Below are positions 1 through 10,766 of a stretch of 64,000 nt of DNA, piece after piece. The position numbers were made by a program, and so were the translations under genes. The notes under the pieces are model-generated. The model was not told the origin of the DNA and did not search any database. It saw nothing but the letters and a program-made list of their open reading frames with translations. This stretch comes from Craspedostauros australis (lineage: Eukaryota > Bacillariophyta > Bacillariophyceae > Mastogloiales > Achnanthaceae), in NCBI GenBank assembly GCA_026770025.1, contig JAMXDE010000016.1, forward strand, positions 372,001-436,000. The letters run 5' to 3'. Each line of letters starts with the position of its first letter. Position 1 is the first letter of the stretch.

Positions 1-1
1 A

Positions 2-58
2 GGCGAAGACAGCGAGGCGGAAGGCGTTCGCAACACAGAGATGAGAGAGATATCATGA
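2..58 (+). CDS. Possible 3' end of a gene entering from the left
   Basis: An acidic 18-codon tail is open from the window edge to a TGA at 56-58. Another forward frame is also open to a TAG near 99, so the frame is not certain. No family can be assigned from so few residues. It is recorded only as a possible terminus of a gene that starts outside the window. Confidence 0.2.
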   Translation, partial: GEDSEAEGVRNTEMREIS

Positions 59-414
59 GTACTTTCGTCACGATGGAGCGCGAGCGCCGCAGCGAATAGC
101 TACTGCCTGCTAATTACACATAGTATGGCCGTCCATTACATGTACATACTCAACATAACGCTGAACAGTTCAGCAATGGCACATTGCCGATCTCAAATCA
201 CATGATTTCAATGACTCCTTGACAGAACTGCAATCTAATCGCATGAGAAGAAGACCGCGTGAATGCCATACCATGCCGTTGTGTTTGAAAGATGACGGTG
301 CAGAACAATGTAAAGTAGCGGGTTGTGTCTATCACAGTGGATCGCATCAGGACTCTCCTGGTATGCATGGCGTCTATTATACAAGTACAACTACGAGTAC
401 AATGGCGCATCACG
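59..414. other. Gene-poor stretch, 3' side of the LYRM2-like gene
   Basis: Short overlapping reading frames occur here, but none has protein-like composition or a recognisable motif. It probably holds the 3' UTR of the minus-strand LYRM2-like gene. I see no RNA gene. Confidence 0.4.
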
Positions 415-1210
415 TTACGAACTCCACGGCCATCCTTCTCCAACGCGTCCTCGCGGATCGTCCGGATCATGCGTGTTGATCCAGGAATTCGGATCTTCGT
501 CCGCCCCTTGGGCACCGGCCTTGCTGGCCCTGCCTGGCACAAGACCCTCCAACTCCGTCAGCTGCCGTTTGCCTTCTCCGATGGCACGCTGCACGATGTA
601 GGGATCGGTCTCCTGCTTGTGCGCTTGGAATTCACGTTGCACCTGCTGCTTCAGATCCTGTTGGCTGGTTGTATTGGGCATGGCCTGGATGGTCTTCAAG
701 AAGTTCTGTTCGTGTCAATGTCGATGTGGTTGGTAGGGTGGAGGCGGTGTTGGTGACGGTGGTGACGGAAACGAAGAAGAGTAAGATGAAATGGTTGTGC
801 ATGACATATGCGTGAACAGTTGTGTGAGGATGGAGTTGGGCAGGGCGATGCCATCAAACCGTACATGAGTGCCAATATTCATGGCGACGCAAGCAAGGAA
901 TCAAAGAACAACATCACATAATAGAGCAGAGCTGGAGCGTGGCAGAACGTACACGATACATGTGGATGACTGTCATCTTGTGAACGAATTCCTTGTAGGA
1001 TGGGATGGGACTATCATCGCTCAAGTCGATGCGACGGCGTCGTCGTGTCTTGCTGCCGGATGCTGGCGTTTTTGTGACCGTGACGGAGCCGCCAAAGGCA
1101 CACAGCTGGTCGGCATGGAGTCGGCCGACCGTGTCGATTCGCTGCCAGCTTCTTTGCAGGAAGCCATGGCAACTTGCCGCACGGCTCAGGGCTTGTCGTT
1201 GCATGATCAA
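415..1210 (-). CDS. LYRM2: LYR-motif protein, LYRM2-like (mitochondrial), two exons
   Basis: Exon 1 is 1210-953 and exon 2 is 705-415, with a GT-AG intron at 952-706 (247 bases; donor GTACGT, acceptor CAG). The split is supported by alignment from memory with LYRM2: exon 1 ends in SYKEFVHKMTVIHMYR and exon 2 opens with NFLKTIQAMPN. Exon 2 also carries the family's C-terminal pattern VQREFQAHK then IGEGKRQLTELE. The N-terminus is rich in Arg, Ser and Ala (MIMQRQALSRAASCHGFLQR), as expected for a mitochondrial presequence. LYR proteins bind acyl-ACP and assist assembly of respiratory complexes or Fe-S transfer; LYRM2 is linked to complex I. The Tyr-Arg of the LYR tripeptide is present, with Met in place of Leu (MYR). 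The exact start is uncertain, since the presequence could be shorter or longer. Confidence 0.75.
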
Positions 1211-1734
1211 TTGGTGAATCGCAGAGCGGAGATGGATGGTTGAGATGGATCACTGAATGATCATTGAGGTTTGAGTGGAGTAATGATGGGTGGGAGAATG
1301 CTGGGATCAATGTGCGTACTCTTTTGTGCTCCAACTCTCTGCAAACTGTCATGGCATCACAGTGTTGCTTTGTGTTGGTTCGTCCTTGGTTTCTTGTGGA
1401 TGGTTGAGTCAGTGTTGTCGAATGCGGAAACTCGCGCCAAAACATCAATAAAACGCAAAAGCCTCTCTCCGCGTTGTTCGTCGTAGCAATCAACCAAGAG
1501 AACACAATCAACGCAATCGACGTGGTGAACATCTGCGGTGTTCAAGTGATGAATACTCCTGACGCTAGGTCGTTCAATATATATTAATAGAATACATTCC
1601 AAGAACAACATGTAAGCGAGGACCCATCACTCCTGTACTCCTCCACTCATCCCCACTGATCCATACAATTCATCTCCAAATAGAGCAACAGCAACGACAC
1701 CGCTTCAAACGAGCAGTCGTACGATAAGAACAGC
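1211..1734. promoter_or_regulatory. Divergent intergenic region between LYRM2-like gene and membrane protein gene
   Basis: This is a divergent 5'-5' interval of about 520 bases that should contain both promoters. An AT-rich stretch (atatatatta) near 1577-1586 lies about 150 bases before the plus-strand start and could be a TATA-like element. Nothing else is recognisable. Confidence 0.35.
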
Positions 1735-2397
1735 ATGATCCCATCCCTTCCGGCGGTGGCAGGCGCCGCACAAGCATCGGCGCTTGCCGGATCCCTCCTT
1801 CATCCATTCCAGGAACCCGTCCTGCTGGCTTCCTTCGGATACGCGCTGACCTGCAACGTCGCCTACTTGGCACGTCGTTCCCAGCTGCGACAGATGACCA
1901 TGACGAGGCTCTTCGAAATCCGCACGCAACGCGAGGACGGCGTGACGTTCCCCATGTACTGCACCTTCCTCGTGGCGTGGCAGACCTTCGTGCTCTTCCT
2001 CTTTCCCATCACGGAGCCCGTCGGCAAGATGTTCGGCTACTGTTCCTTCTATTATTCCTACCCCAAGGCCAACGGGGGCGGCTACATTCTGGAGCCATTG
2101 TCGGTGCAGCGGTTGTCGACCAACCAACGCACCAAGGCGCAAGTGCGGTTCGACTGGCATCGGTTCACGTACAACGTGGGCGATATCGGCAGGGACGGGT
2201 ACCGGCATCCGCCCAAGCTGCAGCGCAATCTGCCGCACATCGATCTGCCATCGCGCGGTGTCAAGCACTGGCCGTGGCGGCGGCGGCATGTCACAGATTT
2301 CAATCGGCAGCAAAAGGAAGGCGATGCCAGTTGCGAAACTGAGCAAGAGACCCAGGCAAGCACGAAGAATCATACACGCAGACGAGAGGATAGATGA
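1735..2397 (+). CDS. Unknown small membrane protein
   Basis: This frame of 220 residues has two hydrophobic segments, around residues 26-45 (EPVLLASFGYALTCNVAYLA) and 72-92 (MYCTFLVAWQTFVLFLFPI). An aromatic, Gly-rich middle follows (FGYCSFYYSYPKANGGGY), and then a basic hydrophilic C-terminus with WPWRRRH near residue 182. Codons favour G or C at the third position, as in neighbouring genes. That supports this strand over the opposite frame, which is also open. I do not recognise the family. A small organelle inner-membrane or ER protein is possible, but nothing in the sequence decides it. The start is the first ATG after an AT-rich promoter-like stretch. The last 40 or so residues are low-complexity. 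Confidence 0.6.
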   Translation: MIPSLPAVAGAAQASALAGSLLHPFQEPVLLASFGYALTCNVAYLARRSQLRQMTMTRLFEIRTQREDGVTFPMYCTFLVAWQTFVLFLFPITEPVGKMFGYCSFYYSYPKANGGGYILEPLSVQRLSTNQRTKAQVRFDWHRFTYNVGDIGRDGYRHPPKLQRNLPHIDLPSRGVKHWPWRRRHVTDFNRQQKEGDASCETEQETQASTKNHTRRREDR

Positions 2398-2737
2398 TGG
2401 GTGGCTCCAACGCCAGCTAGGGTAGGGTACCATACGTACATACGTACATACGAGCTACCAAACTCCAAACATCGATCCACTCTGCCAGAGGAGAAGTTCA
2501 TCTTGCGCGAACCTGCTCGTTTTTTGCGCTTCTTCTCTCTCGTATTGTAAGCGTATTTTACTATGTATGGTCATGATTTTGATCACTGGGAGAGTGTGGA
2601 AGAGTATTATTGTTCGTCTTCGTGATTTCGTTCGTGCACGAGGGCTCCATGCTCACTCTCGCTTGTCTCCGCGTCACAAGCCGTCACCAACCGAAGGCAA
2701 GCCGACGTGTGAGCGGTGCCATGTTTGCACCGCGTAT
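2398..2737. other. Convergent 3' interval
   Basis: These 340 bases lie between the 3' ends of two convergent genes. A short tandem of cgtacatacgtacatacg lies near 2430-2450. No terminator or RNA gene can be called. Confidence 0.4.
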
Positions 2738-4470
2738 TTAGGCCTGTGGCTTGGATGCACCTGGTCCGGTTGGGATGATCTCTCCACCAGCCATCTTAAG
2801 CACGCCAGCGAAGTACTCGATCGTGTTCCTGAGCCCCTCATCGACAGTTCGCACTGGCTTCCAGCCGATCTCCCTCGCGGCGGTGCTGATGTCTGGTTGG
2901 CGTCTGGTTGGGTCGTCACGGGTGGCTTGCAGCAACATGATCTCGCTCTCAGACTTGGTGATCTCCTTGATGTGTTCTGCGAAATTCTTGACGGTGTACT
3001 CGTCTGGGTTGCCAAGGTTCACTGGTCCGTCGTAATTGTGGTTCATCAATGCATGGAGACCGTCAACGAGATCGCTGACGTACTGGAACGAGCGGGTTTG
3101 GGACCCGTCTCCGTAGATGGTCATTGGCTTGCCCTGCAGGGCCTGGATGATGAAGTTGGAGACCACGCGTCCGTCGTTCGGGTGCATGCGTGGGCCGAAG
3201 GTGTTGAAAATACGTGCGATGCGGATGTTGACATTGTTCTGCTGCTGGTAGGAGTACATCATGGTCTCGGCAACTCGCTTGCCTTCGTCGTAGCAACTGC
3301 GTGGTCCGATGGTGTTGACGTTACCCCAGTAGGTCTCCTTCTGCGGATGCTCCTTTGGATCTCCGTAGATCTCGCTGGTGGATGTCAGCAGGATCTTGGC
3401 TCCAAGGCGCTTGGCCAGACCGAGCATGTTCAAGGTTCCCTCCGTGGATGTCTTGATCGTCTTCACCGGGTTGTACTGGTAATGAGGTGGCGATGCTGGG
3501 CAAGCAAGGTGATAGATCTCCGCCACCTCAATCGTCAATGGCTCGGTGACATCGTGGATCTTGAAGCTGCGCCAGTAGAGCAATTAAATTGGAAATCGGA
3601 CCCACCCCCGACGTCACGACAGATGGGTGAAGAGGAGGAGACAGGGGAAGAAGAAGGCAAGTATTGATGAAACGAAGCAATCGTGAGCATTGTACTTCGA
3701 ACAAACAAAATACGACTGGTGCCGATGAGGTGGTGCATGCAGCACACGAACCAACTGTGCGAGAACCATTTTGATGGAAGGATCAGGATACTCCTCACCG
3801 ACGTGACGGATGAAATGCAACGCAAGGAAATCAAACGACATGAAACATCATGCAATGCAACAACCCAACAGAACGAAAGGACTCACGTGAAGTTGGGATG
3901 CTGCAACCAGTGCGCGATGTTCTTCTTTTGGCCTGTGAAGAGGTTGTCGATGACGGTGACCTCGTGACCCTCCATCATGAGCTTGTCGACCAGGTGGGAT
4001 CCGACGAATCCAGCTCCTCCGGTGACGAGAATCTTCTTGCGCTTGTGGTCAGGGAGGACCTTGGTCTCCATGACGTTGGGGGTTGCCCAAGTGGGCAGGG
4101 ACTGTCTGGAGAGCAGCATCTGCTGCTTCTTCACCTGTTCCAACACGTCGACCTCGTCCACGCCCGCGAAAGACTCCAACGAGCGGACTCTTGGCGTCAT
4201 GGTTTCGACAGCGTCTGTCTTGAGGTAGTCCGAGATGTTGACCTCGACCAGCGCCATTGGCAAGATGACATATCCGGTGAGCATTCCGATCGTGAGGATC
4301 ATGAGGCTCTGCTTCGAAAACCACTTCTGGCCGCCGGTGTTGCCCTTGGTGCCGTTCTCTGCCAATTCGGCGGGAACGGCCGCGCTGCCGAGGGACGAAG
4401 ATGGGGAGGCATCGCCACCGTCCACCACGGGAAGCTGGGCTGTTGCCCCGACTCGCTTTCTTGCAACCAT
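2738..4470 (-). CDS. UXS1: UDP-glucuronate decarboxylase (UDP-xylose synthase), Golgi type II, two exons
   Basis: Exon 1 is 4470-3887 and exon 2 is 3566-2738. The GT-AG intron at 3886-3567 (320 bases, donor GTGAGT) joins NFT to FKIHDV, giving 470 residues. The enzyme decarboxylates UDP-glucuronate to UDP-xylose in an NAD-dependent reaction. The sequence shows a short cytosolic N-terminus, one membrane anchor at about residues 55-75, the Rossmann glycine motif GGAGFVG at 151-157 and the catalytic Tyr287/Lys291 in YDEGK. The family signatures [19 protein letters not shown] and [20 protein letters not shown] are also clear. The signal-anchor layout is that of Golgi UXS enzymes, so it probably supplies UDP-xylose for cell-wall or secreted glycans. 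The start is the first in-frame ATG and gives a normal length for the family. Confidence 0.95.
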
Positions 4471-6233
4471 TGTGTTGTTTCGTCTCGTTTGGCTGTGTCT
4501 TTGTTGCTGTTGCTGTTGCTGTTGCTCTACGGAACAGAAGCGGCAGTGATCGGATAGATGGGATTGCGCAAGGAAGGCGATGAAAGTGCCCGATGCTGCT
4601 GATTTGTGGGATCAAAGAGCGCAACTGCGCGGATGTGTTTCTGGACCGTTGTGTGGACGGATGCGTTGCGTTGCGTTGTTTTCATTTGCTGGTGGTGGTC
4701 GTGTTGTGCCTGTCGTGGCTGTTGTTGTGCAGCGGTTGGTGCCGTTGATGGGGCTTGGCAGAATCCACGCGCGTGACCGCTGAACCATTTCCTTTGAAGG
4801 AAAACACTTGTGACCCGCAGAGTCATTGTTGTGGAGTGGGAATGTCAGTCGGATGGGTCCAACGGGGAATCACTTTGTAGCGAACGTCATAACACGGATT
4901 GTAGATATTGCCTTCCAATCACAAGTACCCCAGAATACGGGACTCATTTCTGTCGTGGAAGCACTCAAAACCGCCAACGAATCGAAGTCTCACGAGGTCC
5001 GACGAACTCCCATCAATCGCCAACATTATCGACTCATCCGATCATCCACACAACAACAACAACGAAACGAGTTAGTCGTGAAACTCGCACGGTGGACAAC
5101 TTCCAGTTTGTTGCAGAAACACAAGTTCTCGGCGACTGACGCCCAAAAGGCCTGTCACGTTCCCAACAAACCAAGCTGGAATCCGTATGTTACGGCGGTA
5201 TTCATATAATTCGCATATGTGTCATTGTTGACTCGTTCTGGTTGAGAATCCAAATGTGTCCTTAGGATGTAACGTACAAGATGCATCTCTGATTCGTGGA
5301 TAGGAGCCAATGCTAGAATTGTAACCTGTAAATACACTATATGCCGCAATGCACCAAACGGATTGCGCGGAGCGCCAACGAACGAAGACCCGAGATCACC
5401 AACAACAACGCTTCGACCAAGACGCAAGACTGCATTCCATGGCCTGGCCTGGCCTTTTGCAAAGCCTATCTCCCCACAAAATGTAAGTTTGCCTTTCTCG
5501 TGATGAGGACATCGCGGTGCCAAGCCCTCGGGCTGTATCATCGCTATCCATTGCCTGCTTCATCTCATTCCCCTCTTGGTTATTGTGAATCGGCGTCTCG
5601 GTGCGTTCTTATGCACATATCAGACGACGATCCTCAAAGAAAGAACATCGACTTGATACTCGCACGATCGCAACAGGAATCTTGGACGCTTCACGTGACG
5701 ACGATGTCGGCGACATCAGTAATGGTTGGTGCCGCGCATTGTTGATGAGTCGGTCGCTGTTCGTGCGGTGCTGCGCGTTCGAGGAGAATGCCAAGGAAGA
5801 AGATGGTGATCGTCGTGATGATCAGACGGATTCTGCGTGCGCCGACTTCGCATGCTTCTGCGGTGATGTGCTCGGTTTGCAGAATGCGCCCCTGCCTCTG
5901 TGCCTTCCTCGTTGGTCAGGACACGACCCATCAGCCGACCAACGCCATCATCGTCACCCGACTACGCACTCGCAGGGTGATCGGTGTTGTGCTGTTTCGC
6001 TTTGTCAGTTGTCACACTCACGCTCGCACTCACACACTCAAACCAATCTGCTCGACGCTACTCTACTGCATGGTATTCCACTGAATTCTATACTGCTTGA
6101 ATTGCCAAACCACGCCGTTGATTGGCACTATTCATCTCTCATGTCGCTCTTCTATTTGCGACGCCAGTGCCAACCTTGCGGTACTGTACTGCGAAGACAA
6201 CCAGCTTTCACGCGTTCTCGCAGAACTCGCAAG
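4471..6233. other. Divergent intergenic region, no gene seen
   Basis: These 1.76 kb lie between the 5' ends of UXS1 and the large unknown gene. Near 4501-4530, just upstream of UXS1, is a run of tgctgt triplet-type repeats. Several short frames exist but are compositionally random. An ACGTCA half-site occurs at 4884. Promoters and 5' UTRs for both flanking genes must lie here. Confidence 0.4.
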
Positions 6234-8477
6234 ATGAGTGATGCTGACCACACCCCCGGTCAGAAGATCGGTCGCAAGGGCGATCCGCGGATGCACCGCG
6301 CGGTGGCGGCGCGTTTGAAAGACCCCTCCATCACACTCTTCAAGGCATTGAAGATTGGCGGCTTCCACTACGAAAGCGACATCAACCCATCGGCCGTCGA
6401 TGTGGAGAATGTCGCCCTGTCGCAACGCAAGAACCAGCTCAGTCGGCGCATCCGCTACGCCAAGAAGCAGCACCAGAATGCGACGAAGGTCAGAAGGCGC
6501 GAGCAGTTGGAACAAACGAAGGTGGTGGCAAACGCTGCTGCCGCAGCGGCTGCCGAAGCGACGAAGAAGGCGATCATAGCAGAAGCCGCGGATCAGCACT
6601 ATCTGGAGCATACAGGGATTGTGGCGCAATATCTGCAAAAGCTCCACAACACAGCCGAGGAGGATGGCGGTGATGACAGCGAAGAGGGCGAATCCAACAA
6701 CGCCGCAGGCTTCCTTCAGGATGGCGATGACGATGACGATGATGCTCATCTCAATGGAGCCACGGGCGGGGGGCACACCAACGGCAAACGAAAGTCAGCG
6801 GCAGCAGCAGCATCGAAGCGAGGGTTTACGAGCACTGGGCTGACAGACGACGATGCCGATCCTGAGCGTTCCGAGCAAGTGGATATGGCAGAGGACAACG
6901 CCACCACGAAACGCGCACGTGTTGCTAAGAATCATCCCAACTTTGCGCCCCTCATCGTGCCTCCAGCATCACGCGGCAACCTCTCGAAGCTGGCATCCTC
7001 CATCGTTTCCACCGCGGCAGGCGAAGGATCTAACTCACGCAAGGCATCGCGGCATCCTGCATCAGGTGCGCCGGGTGCCGCCGCAGCAGTAGGGCAGTCA
7101 GCTACGCATACCAACGGCCTAGCGGGTGCAAGCATGTCATCGGCCATCAATGCCAACGCACCAGGTGCCGCATCGCCCTACTGGAACTCTCCCGGCGCGG
7201 CGGCTTCGACTGCAGCTGGAGCTGCGGGTCAGTCAGTAGCCGACCTGCACTCTCGCTCATTGGCGGGGATGGTGGGCGCTCCCGGCCTGGCGCACTGTTC
7301 CACGGTGGCGCCACCGTTTGCACCACCCGGGTATCCGGCGCAGCCATACTTCCCACCGATGACAAACACGCTCTTTCCACCTCCGGAGTCCAACGCTGCT
7401 GCACGTCCTTCGGCTGTGGCGATCTCATCGTTGTCGGGCACCGCCCATAAGGCAGGGATGACGCTAGAGCAGCTGGCGATGGCGCTGGGCTCCGTCACAA
7501 GTCTGTCCAACGTCCTTGCTGCTTGTGAAACCGACAAGGATGCGGCGCTGAAGATCAAGACACGGATCGCGCACCACCAGTACAAGATCGAAGCGCAGGC
7601 ACTGTACTCCAAGTGCATGCGCATGGCTGGGATCGACGAGACGCTGTGCCAGGAACAATCCTCCTTCCATTTGCAGTTCGCTCTCGATGCCTGGCAAGAA
7701 GAAGGCCGCAGGCTGAAAGGCAAGATGCCCAAGCTGAGGGATGGACTCGCCGAGATGGCAGGCCAAGACGAAGGCGCCAATGTCACCAACCCGGAGGGAA
7801 GTGCGCGAGCTTCCACTCGACGACAAAGCAACAAGTCCAGCGCGGCCTCGCAAAGAACCCCAAACGGCGGATCCGATGGAACAGACAGCGACGGCGGTCA
7901 CGGCGGCAAGAACAGCAGCAACCAAGGTGGAAGTAACAGCCAAAGCAGTGCACACAAGCACGGCCACAGCAACTCGTACCCCCAAGAACCTTCGGCAGGG
8001 GCAGACACAACGAATGCACACGGTCACACGCACAGCCACGCGTACGAACCGTGCGGCGCTGAGTGCAGCGGCGTCAGTGGGCGCCATGTCCACAGATTGA
8101 ATGGAAAGTGCGGCCACAAGCCCATCATTCATCAGCCGAAGGATGGAGAGGCGCACATTGACTTTGTGGTGGGGGACAAGGTGGAATGCTACCACGGCAT
8201 CGGGCACGTCGTCGGGGCATCCAAGTCGATGTGGCCCAGCAAATACCGGTGCGATGAGCTGGACGGGCCATGCTCTCACAAACGCGTACCTGGAAGTGAA
8301 GGTGCTGGCCCCTCGCCGGAGATAATGGGGGAGATCAACGCGGAACCGAAGATCATCCCGATGGCACAGGTCAACCTCGACGATGGAGAATGGAACGTGG
8401 ATGTTTCGGGGACCATCGATGAGAGCATTGCCGCGCTCCTTGGCTTTAGCGAACCTGGCGAATTTTCTGATGCGTGA
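6234..8477 (+). CDS. Large low-complexity, probably nuclear protein of unknown function
   Basis: The predicted protein is 747 residues. I chose ATG 6234, although the frame stays open upstream to 5601, because the upstream stretch is His/Ser/Thr-rich UTR-like sequence and protein-like composition begins at MSDADHTPGQKIG. The N-terminal 110 residues form the most ordered part. They include RKGDPRMHRAVAARLKDPS and a basic segment SQRKNQLSRRIRYAKKQ followed by an Arg/Lys/Gln-rich helix. The middle is Ala/Ser/Pro-rich with acidic runs. Near residues 545-600 lies a helical segment (ALYSKCMRMAGIDETLCQEQ). The C-terminal part is His-rich (KHGHSNSYPQ and similar), then CGHKP and a compact DFVVGDKVECYHGIGHVVG module that could be a small beta-barrel. 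The basic segments suggest nuclear localisation. No family is recognised. Confidence 0.7.
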   Translation: MSDADHTPGQKIGRKGDPRMHRAVAARLKDPSITLFKALKIGGFHYESDINPSAVDVENVALSQRKNQLSRRIRYAKKQHQNATKVRRREQLEQTKVVANAAAAAAAEATKKAIIAEAADQHYLEHTGIVAQYLQKLHNTAEEDGGDDSEEGESNNAAGFLQDGDDDDDDAHLNGATGGGHTNGKRKSAAAAASKRGFTSTGLTDDDADPERSEQVDMAEDNATTKRARVAKNHPNFAPLIVPPASRGNLSKLASSIVSTAAGEGSNSRKASRHPASGAPGAAAAVGQSATHTNGLAGASMSSAINANAPGAASPYWNSPGAAASTAAGAAGQSVADLHSRSLAGMVGAPGLAHCSTVAPPFAPPGYPAQPYFPPMTNTLFPPPESNAAARPSAVAISSLSGTAHKAGMTLEQLAMALGSVTSLSNVLAACETDKDAALKIKTRIAHHQYKIEAQALYSKCMRMAGIDETLCQEQSSFHLQFALDAWQEEGRRLKGKMPKLRDGLAEMAGQDEGANVTNPEGSARASTRRQSNKSSAASQRTPNGGSDGTDSDGGHGGKNSSNQGGSNSQSSAHKHGHSNSYPQEPSAGADTTNAHGHTHSHAYEPCGAECSGVSGRHVHRLNGKCGHKPIIHQPKDGEAHIDFVVGDKVECYHGIGHVVGASKSMWPSKYRCDELDGPCSHKRVPGSEGAGPSPEIMGEINAEPKIIPMAQVNLDDGEWNVDVSGTIDESIAALLGFSEPGEFSDA

Positions 8478-8857
8478 CACACGTGAGGTGAGCGACGCCA
8501 ACGGATTCAGAGCGGGAGGACGCAACGAGTCTGTAAACGTAGCGCTATGCCAGCCTTGAGTAGAATGCGTACATTATGAATACTTGTGCGGTTTTTAAAT
8601 GGGCTCAGCGTCGCATCGACGAACATTCATGGAATGCTCTGGGAATAGCAGATACAGAGAAGCACCATGCCATTCTTTAACCATATGCTTAGTCATGAAC
8701 ATACTGACTGTCATGTACCATGCGAGTGCACATTAGCAAGCGTGGATCACAGGATTCGTAGCGTGTTTCTCCAACCCATTGGACTCTGCTCTTACGGGTA
8801 CTCATGCGTATAGCATGATACGCAGAGCAACATCACCTCACTTCTCACTGGCGACAT
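8478..8857. other. Convergent 3' interval
   Basis: These 380 bases lie between the 3' ends of two convergent genes. No feature is recognisable beyond AT-rich patches suited to 3' UTRs. Confidence 0.4.
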
Positions 8858-9459
8858 TCAGAAAGCTTCGCCATCCTTCAGATCCGACACGTCCGTCGAT
8901 TCGATGGCGCCATCCTCGAGTTGCATGCTCTGCGCATCGAGCAGTTCTTTGGCCTGACCGTACCACTCGCTCTCGTGCTGCTTGTCGAACTGACCACAGT
9001 ATTGCAGCAGATCTTCCAGTGCATCCTTCATCCGTTTCTGGCTGTTGGGTATCATCATGTGACTTTCACCCAGCACTTCTTGGAACTTCTTGATGTCGTA
9101 GGGGTCCTTGCCATCTTGTTTCATCTGCGCCAGCTTGGCCTCATTTTCCTGGACTTCCTTCTCGTAGTACTTGACTTCCTTGATGAGTCTGCGCCGAGCG
9201 AGTTTGTATTATATAATATGTTTGAACAGGTTTATGGGTGCGGAGTGAAACGAGACATGGTTGGACAAGTTGGTGAGTGGATGAGTGAAAGACCACAACG
9301 CATGAACAACAATGATGGAGTCGAGCAGGAGACTCTTTGGCGGCAGTGCTACTCGTAGTATCACTATGATCGTTGCGCTGATCCTTACCTTTGACACGCC
9401 TTCGTCTTGATCATGAGCTGTCGCTCTGGATCGACTTCTTTCTGTTTCCGAATTGGCAT
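8858..9459 (-). CDS. TBCA: Tubulin-specific chaperone A (tubulin cofactor A), two exons
   Basis: Exon 1 is 9459-9389, starting MPIRKQKEVDPERQL and ending in KACQ. Exon 2 is 9188-8858. The 200-base GT-AG intron at 9388-9189 splits an Arg codon (AG then A) and joins QLMIKTKACQR to LIKEVKYYEKEV, giving 133 residues. The family pattern is clear: IKT near the N-terminus, the KEVKYYEKE helix, DPYDIKKFQEVLGESHMMIP, and a third helix ending in an acidic tail. TBCA is a three-helix bundle that captures beta-tubulin released from the chaperonin in the cytosol. The length is slightly above the usual 105-115 residues because of the C-terminal acidic extension. No other reading fits as well. Confidence 0.9.
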
Positions 9460-10301
9460 CGTTTGGCGTGTTGGTATAGTTGTGCTAATGTAGGCAATAT
9501 GTTATCTTATTGGTAGAAGCACTTTGGCACGAGTATGTTGTGATGCCTTGGTTATGCTTGTGAGGGTTGCTTTGGGTTTGGCTTTGTCCTTGGTCTTTGT
9601 CTTGCCGAGCATCGCGATGCGTTGCGTTGTGTTGGTGGAAGCAAGAGAGGCTCTTCTTTGCGCACGTCTCGAAACCCAAAGGAAACCAAAGCAACACTCG
9701 CGAAGAGGCAAACGGAAACAATGAACCACGACACAACCGCTGAAGTCAAGCTTGGGTCGTGCATATTAAATTCTCTACTCTCTATCGTTACGCTATTGTT
9801 CATTGCACTCGTATTCTACATCGTAGTACCCCAAGGCACGTGCGCTGTTCAAGGATGTTTGCGATGGTTTGCACTGCTCGTTACGAGAATGTCCACGACA
9901 GAGCATACGTCTTGATTCCGCAATTTGTTGTTGGATGGGGTGATGCATCGACTCACTGCCACGCGTTGCTGGAAACAGATAAATGAATCAGTCCAGCTGC
10001 CTCCCCCTCGGTGCTATGAGGAATACCAACCAGGCATTGCCATTGCAGTGTGCAAAGGCCTCCATTGTCGCGAGATGATCTGGCATCACCCACTCTGATG
10101 TTCCACGGCAACGCTTTCATTTGCCCATCATTTCGATCAGTCAAGCCAAGTCCTGTACGAATATGAATCGCCCTGTGCGCACTTTTCATGGAGTGCAAGT
10201 ATGCCACTCAAATTGACACAACGCCAACACGTTGCTGACATGAATGGTGTGATGCGGTGGCATATCGTACCGATGCTCCCACATGGTATCCCTGCACTCC
10301 A
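9460..10301. other. Intergenic region without a recognisable gene
   Basis: These 840 bases lie between MED22 (3' side) and TBCA (5' side), both on the minus strand. Frames at 9485-9915 overlap each other on both strands and show no conserved motif. They probably reflect the TBCA promoter and the MED22 3' UTR. Confidence 0.4.
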
Positions 10302-10766
10302 CTATATCGCAGAGCCAGCATCGCCATCACCATCCCGCAGTTCCATGAACCGCTGCTCCAACCGATTGGCCTCCTCCATGGCCGTCTGCGTGATCTTCTG
10401 CGCCTTCTGGATTTGCAACTGCTCCTCCGCGCTGATCGTCTCTTCGTCCATCAGCATGATCGACATGCGCAGCGTGCGGATCAGGCTGAGCAGGTTGGAG
10501 GATGCGACGCACAGATTCTCCGTGGCCAAGTGACACTGCAACGAACTAAGAGCGACGTCGGCTGCGAGCGGTGGCGGCGGTGGATCCTGCGACGACTTCA
10601 TGTGCCCGCCACCGCTGCGAGGATCCATGCGTCCCTTTTCGAGCGCAGCGATCGAGGAGGCTGCCCTCAGGAGGTTCAGGTACTGCGTTGACAGGCGGTT
10701 GCACGTGGCATTCAGCGAATTCTCCCATTCTTGGGGCGGGGTCAGGTCGGCCTCTTCTCTCTGCAT
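10302..10766 (-). CDS. MED22: Mediator subunit 22-like (Surfeit-5 family)
   Basis: This single-exon frame of 154 residues is almost entirely helical. A first helix (NSLNATCNRLSTQYLNLLRAA) precedes a Pro/Gly linker around residues 50-70. A second helix follows (ENLCVASSNLLSLIRTLRMS) and a long coiled-coil tail (EEQLQIQKAQKITQTAMEEA). This order of helices, with the conserved ASNLLSLIRTLRMSIMLMDE stretch, matches MED22, a head-module subunit of the RNA polymerase II Mediator. A GA-rich run lies immediately upstream of the start in the mRNA sense. Small coiled-coil proteins of other families can look similar, so the call rests on order and length more than on a diagnostic residue. Confidence 0.6.
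   Translation of the reverse strand: MQREEADLTPPQEWENSLNATCNRLSTQYLNLLRAASSIAALEKGRMDPRSGGGHMKSSQDPPPPPLAADVALSSLQCHLATENLCVASSNLLSLIRTLRMSIMLMDEETISAEEQLQIQKAQKITQTAMEEANRLEQRFMELRDGDGDAGSAI

Noticed and set aside
1705-2433. 242-codon minus-strand frame opposite the small membrane protein
   Set aside because: Its composition is that of an antisense shadow, while the plus frame has membrane segments, a promoter-like upstream region and GC-ending codons. Some doubt remains because neither has a known family.
2567-3667. 366-codon plus-strand frame opposite UXS1
   Set aside because: It is the complement of a strongly conserved enzyme exon; codon-bias mirror of the real gene.
7464-8525. 353-codon minus-strand frame opposite the large unknown gene
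   Set aside because: Antisense shadow with Val/Ala/Arg bias and no motif.
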